Translations under genes and position numbers: made by a program
Shown here: piece after piece, positions 62,719 to 64,000 of the stretch
How positions within the stretch are numbered: position 1 is the stretch's first letter
How the letters are laid out: the number at the start of each line of letters is the position of its first letter
Notes under the pieces: model-generated
What the model was told of the DNA's origin: nothing
What the model saw: the letters and a program-made list of their open reading frames with translations, nothing else
Databases searched by the model: none
NCBI RefSeq assembly: GCF_003149745.1
Contig: NZ_QGEG01000003.1
Coordinates: 3,473-67,472, forward strand
Length of the DNA: 64,000 bases
Direction of reading: 5' to 3'
DNA from: Flagellimonas aquimarina
GTDB taxonomy: Bacteria > Bacteroidota > Bacteroidia > Flavobacteriales > Flavobacteriaceae

Positions 62719-62933
62719 TAATCTGCAGTATTGGGTTTGAATAGTCTTATCAATAGAAATGGCCATGTAGCAACTACTCCAGGAAAAAGCAGCAATCGAA
62801 CCTTCTTTTTACTATCCGCCATGATGGAATCTATTTTTGCTGCTCCAAGGAACATAAAATACAGTCCAAACAAAAGTCCCACGCCAAAGTAAAGCGCTAA
62901 AATTGTCAAAAAAACTGTTACTGCCGTTTCCAT
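62718..62933 (-). CDS. 71-residue small membrane protein
   Basis: The product begins METAVTVFLTILALYFGVGLLFGLYFMFLGAAKID and ends with a second hydrophobic stretch (VRLLLFPGVVATWPFLLIRLF). Two helices flank a short polar loop (MADSKKKV). It starts 1 base after the thiamine-diphosphate enzyme gene and overlaps the next gene, so it is part of the redox operon. Function unknown; a small subunit of the membrane complex is possible. Confidence 0.7.
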   Translation of the reverse strand: METAVTVFLTILALYFGVGLLFGLYFMFLGAAKIDSIMADSKKKVRLLLFPGVVATWPFLLIRLFKPNTAD

Positions 62934-62934
62934 A

Positions 62935-64000
62935 TTAAATCAGGTTTACATCGGTCAATACTTCTAAAACTGCTGGTCCCTTCTCGCTATATAGTGCTTC
63001 CATTGCAGTTTCCAAATCATCTTGATTTTCAACTCGCTTGCCCCAAGCTCCACAGGATTGTGCAAATTCAGCAAAATTTGGGTTGGAAAGAGAGGTTTTC
63101 CACACATCAAATTCACCTGCACGTTGTTCTTTGGAAATTTTGCCAAGTTCATGATTGTTCAATACAATAAGTTTAATTGGCATGTCATACTTCACCAATG
63201 TAGTAATTTCTGCCAAATATTGACAAAGACCTCCATCACCGGCAACAGCAACTACTGGTCTAGAATTACCAACCGCCGTCCAAGCGCCAATTGCCGCTGG
63301 TAAAGCAAACCCAATGGACCCTAAATATCCGGACATTAAAAAATCTTGATCTGTAGGCTCAAAATAACGACCAAAGGAATAGGCATTATTTCCCACATCT
63401 ACACACATAACTGCATTCTCAGGAGTTAATTTGTTCATTGTTTCAAAAACGGCAATAGAACTAATACCATTATCTGAGGTTTCCAAAAGCCGTTTTGCTT
63501 TTTCTTCCTTCCAAATCTTCCAACGTTCCGCTATTTCAGGAGTTTGATCAATGGTATTTTGCTGCCCACTAAGTTGGTCTTCAAAAATCTTTAGTGTTCT
63601 TGATATTTCTCCCCAAACGGCAACTTCAACCTTATGAAATTTACTGAGTGCCATAGGGTCAAAATCAACCTGAATAATAGGCTTTTTAGGTGTTATTCCT
63701 GTATGATTGGAGAATGAAGCTCCAAAGACGAGCAACAAATCGGATTCGTTCATAAACCAAGATGCAATTGGAGTACCACTCCTTCCAAGAACTCCACCTC
63801 CAAGACGGTGATTATCTGCAATTAATCCTTTACCCTTAAACGTTGTAACCACAGCAGCGTTTAACTGCTCCGCGAACTTTACAATAGCTTGTTTATGTGC
63901 ACGTGCACCATGTCCCATAACAATGACAGGACGTTTTGACTTTTTGATCAATTCAACAGCATCATTTACAGCCTCAATGGGAGGGGCAATTTCCATGGCT
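62935..64000 (-). CDS. thiamine-diphosphate-dependent enzyme, PoxB/acetolactate-synthase type (5' partial)
   Basis: The frame is open to the right edge; the N-terminal PYR domain is outside the window. The visible 354 residues hold the central domain (VELIKKSKRPVIVMGHGARAH; LLLVFGASFSNHTG; PIIQVDFDP) and the PP domain with the diphosphate/Mg motif (VAGDGGLCQYLAEITTL...IVLNNHELGK, GDG-x26-NN form) and DVGNNAYSFGRYF. The DVG start and the segment LVKYDMPIKLIVLNN fit pyruvate oxidase/acetolactate synthase-type enzymes, closest by eye to PoxB. It leads an operon with membrane redox proteins, so a quinone-linked decarboxylase is plausible. Confidence 0.88.
   Translation of the reverse strand, partial: AMEIAPPIEAVNDAVELIKKSKRPVIVMGHGARAHKQAIVKFAEQLNAAVVTTFKGKGLIADNHRLGGGVLGRSGTPIASWFMNESDLLLVFGASFSNHTGITPKKPIIQVDFDPMALSKFHKVEVAVWGEISRTLKIFEDQLSGQQNTIDQTPEIAERWKIWKEEKAKRLLETSDNGISSIAVFETMNKLTPENAVMCVDVGNNAYSFGRYFEPTDQDFLMSGYLGSIGFALPAAIGAWTAVGNSRPVVAVAGDGGLCQYLAEITTLVKYDMPIKLIVLNNHELGKISKEQRAGEFDVWKTSLSNPNFAEFAQSCGAWGKRVENQDDLETAMEALYSEKGPAVLEVLTDVNLI

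Overview
This window is chromosomal DNA from a member of the Bacteroidota, almost certainly a marine Flavobacteriaceae; the genus cannot be fixed from the sequence alone. The evidence is: low GC; Bacteroidota-type promoter -7 boxes (TAnnTTTG) and little Shine-Dalgarno signal; type IX secretion components and cargo (a CHU_C-type sorting domain, the SprA plug protein, PorT/SprT); TamL, a short 287-residue RpoD, DUF3667 and DUF5916 proteins; and a Na+-translocating NADH:quinone reductase. Most of the window is ordinary, densely packed core genome. I see no prophage, insertion sequence, CRISPR array, rRNA or tRNA.

Layout. 1-4.2 kb: a surface-protein block with a collagen-like Gly-X-Y protein (start outside the window), a secreted tail-fibre-like protein and a type IX-secreted protein. 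4.3-6.6 kb: a VanY-type carboxypeptidase, an M48 protease, a 55-residue membrane peptide and a secreted ankyrin protein. 6.8-10 kb: gpmI, map and a methyltransferase. 10-17.5 kb (minus strand): nqrABCDEF, a 119-residue companion gene and apbE, which forms a Na+-pump operon with its flavin-attachment enzyme. 17.7-22.3 kb: T9SS plug protein, DUF3667 protein, apaG and pruA. 22.3-26.1 kb: an arylamine N-acetyltransferase, a GlxA-like regulator, a secreted DJ-1/PfpI protein and a secreted alpha/beta hydrolase; the last two share an unusual five-cysteine N-terminal module. 26.4-31.4 kb: secreted MORN-like and lectin-like proteins, rsmG, a fatty acid desaturase and an aminotransferase. 31.5-34.3 kb: the TrkH/TrkA potassium uptake system.

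34.5-46.1 kb is housekeeping: ubiE-porT, a SpoU methyltransferase divergent from tamL, fbaA, accD (which has lost its zinc ribbon), rpsO, pnp and rpoD, with clear terminators. 46.1-48.3 kb is a sparse, accessory-looking stretch with orphan small genes, including a small lipoprotein gene that overlaps a membrane-protein gene out of frame. 48.4-55.2 kb: a LytS/LytTR two-component pair, a CBM9/DUF5916 outer-membrane protein, a leishmanolysin-like metalloprotease, rpe and a YpdA-like reductase. 55.3-60 kb: small uncharacterised genes and a tight minus-strand run of ATP-grasp, NRDE, DinB and LysE genes. 60-64 kb (minus strand): a redox operon with a PoxB-like thiamine-diphosphate enzyme (cut by the window end), two small membrane proteins, a ferric-reductase/Rieske fusion, a membrane-anchored protein with a Cys/His motif, and a YHS-domain protein.

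The two most promising candidates for a poorly described system are the regulator/secreted DJ-1/secreted hydrolase cluster with its shared Cys module (23.0-26.1 kb) and the membrane redox operon at the right end (60.0-64.0 kb).
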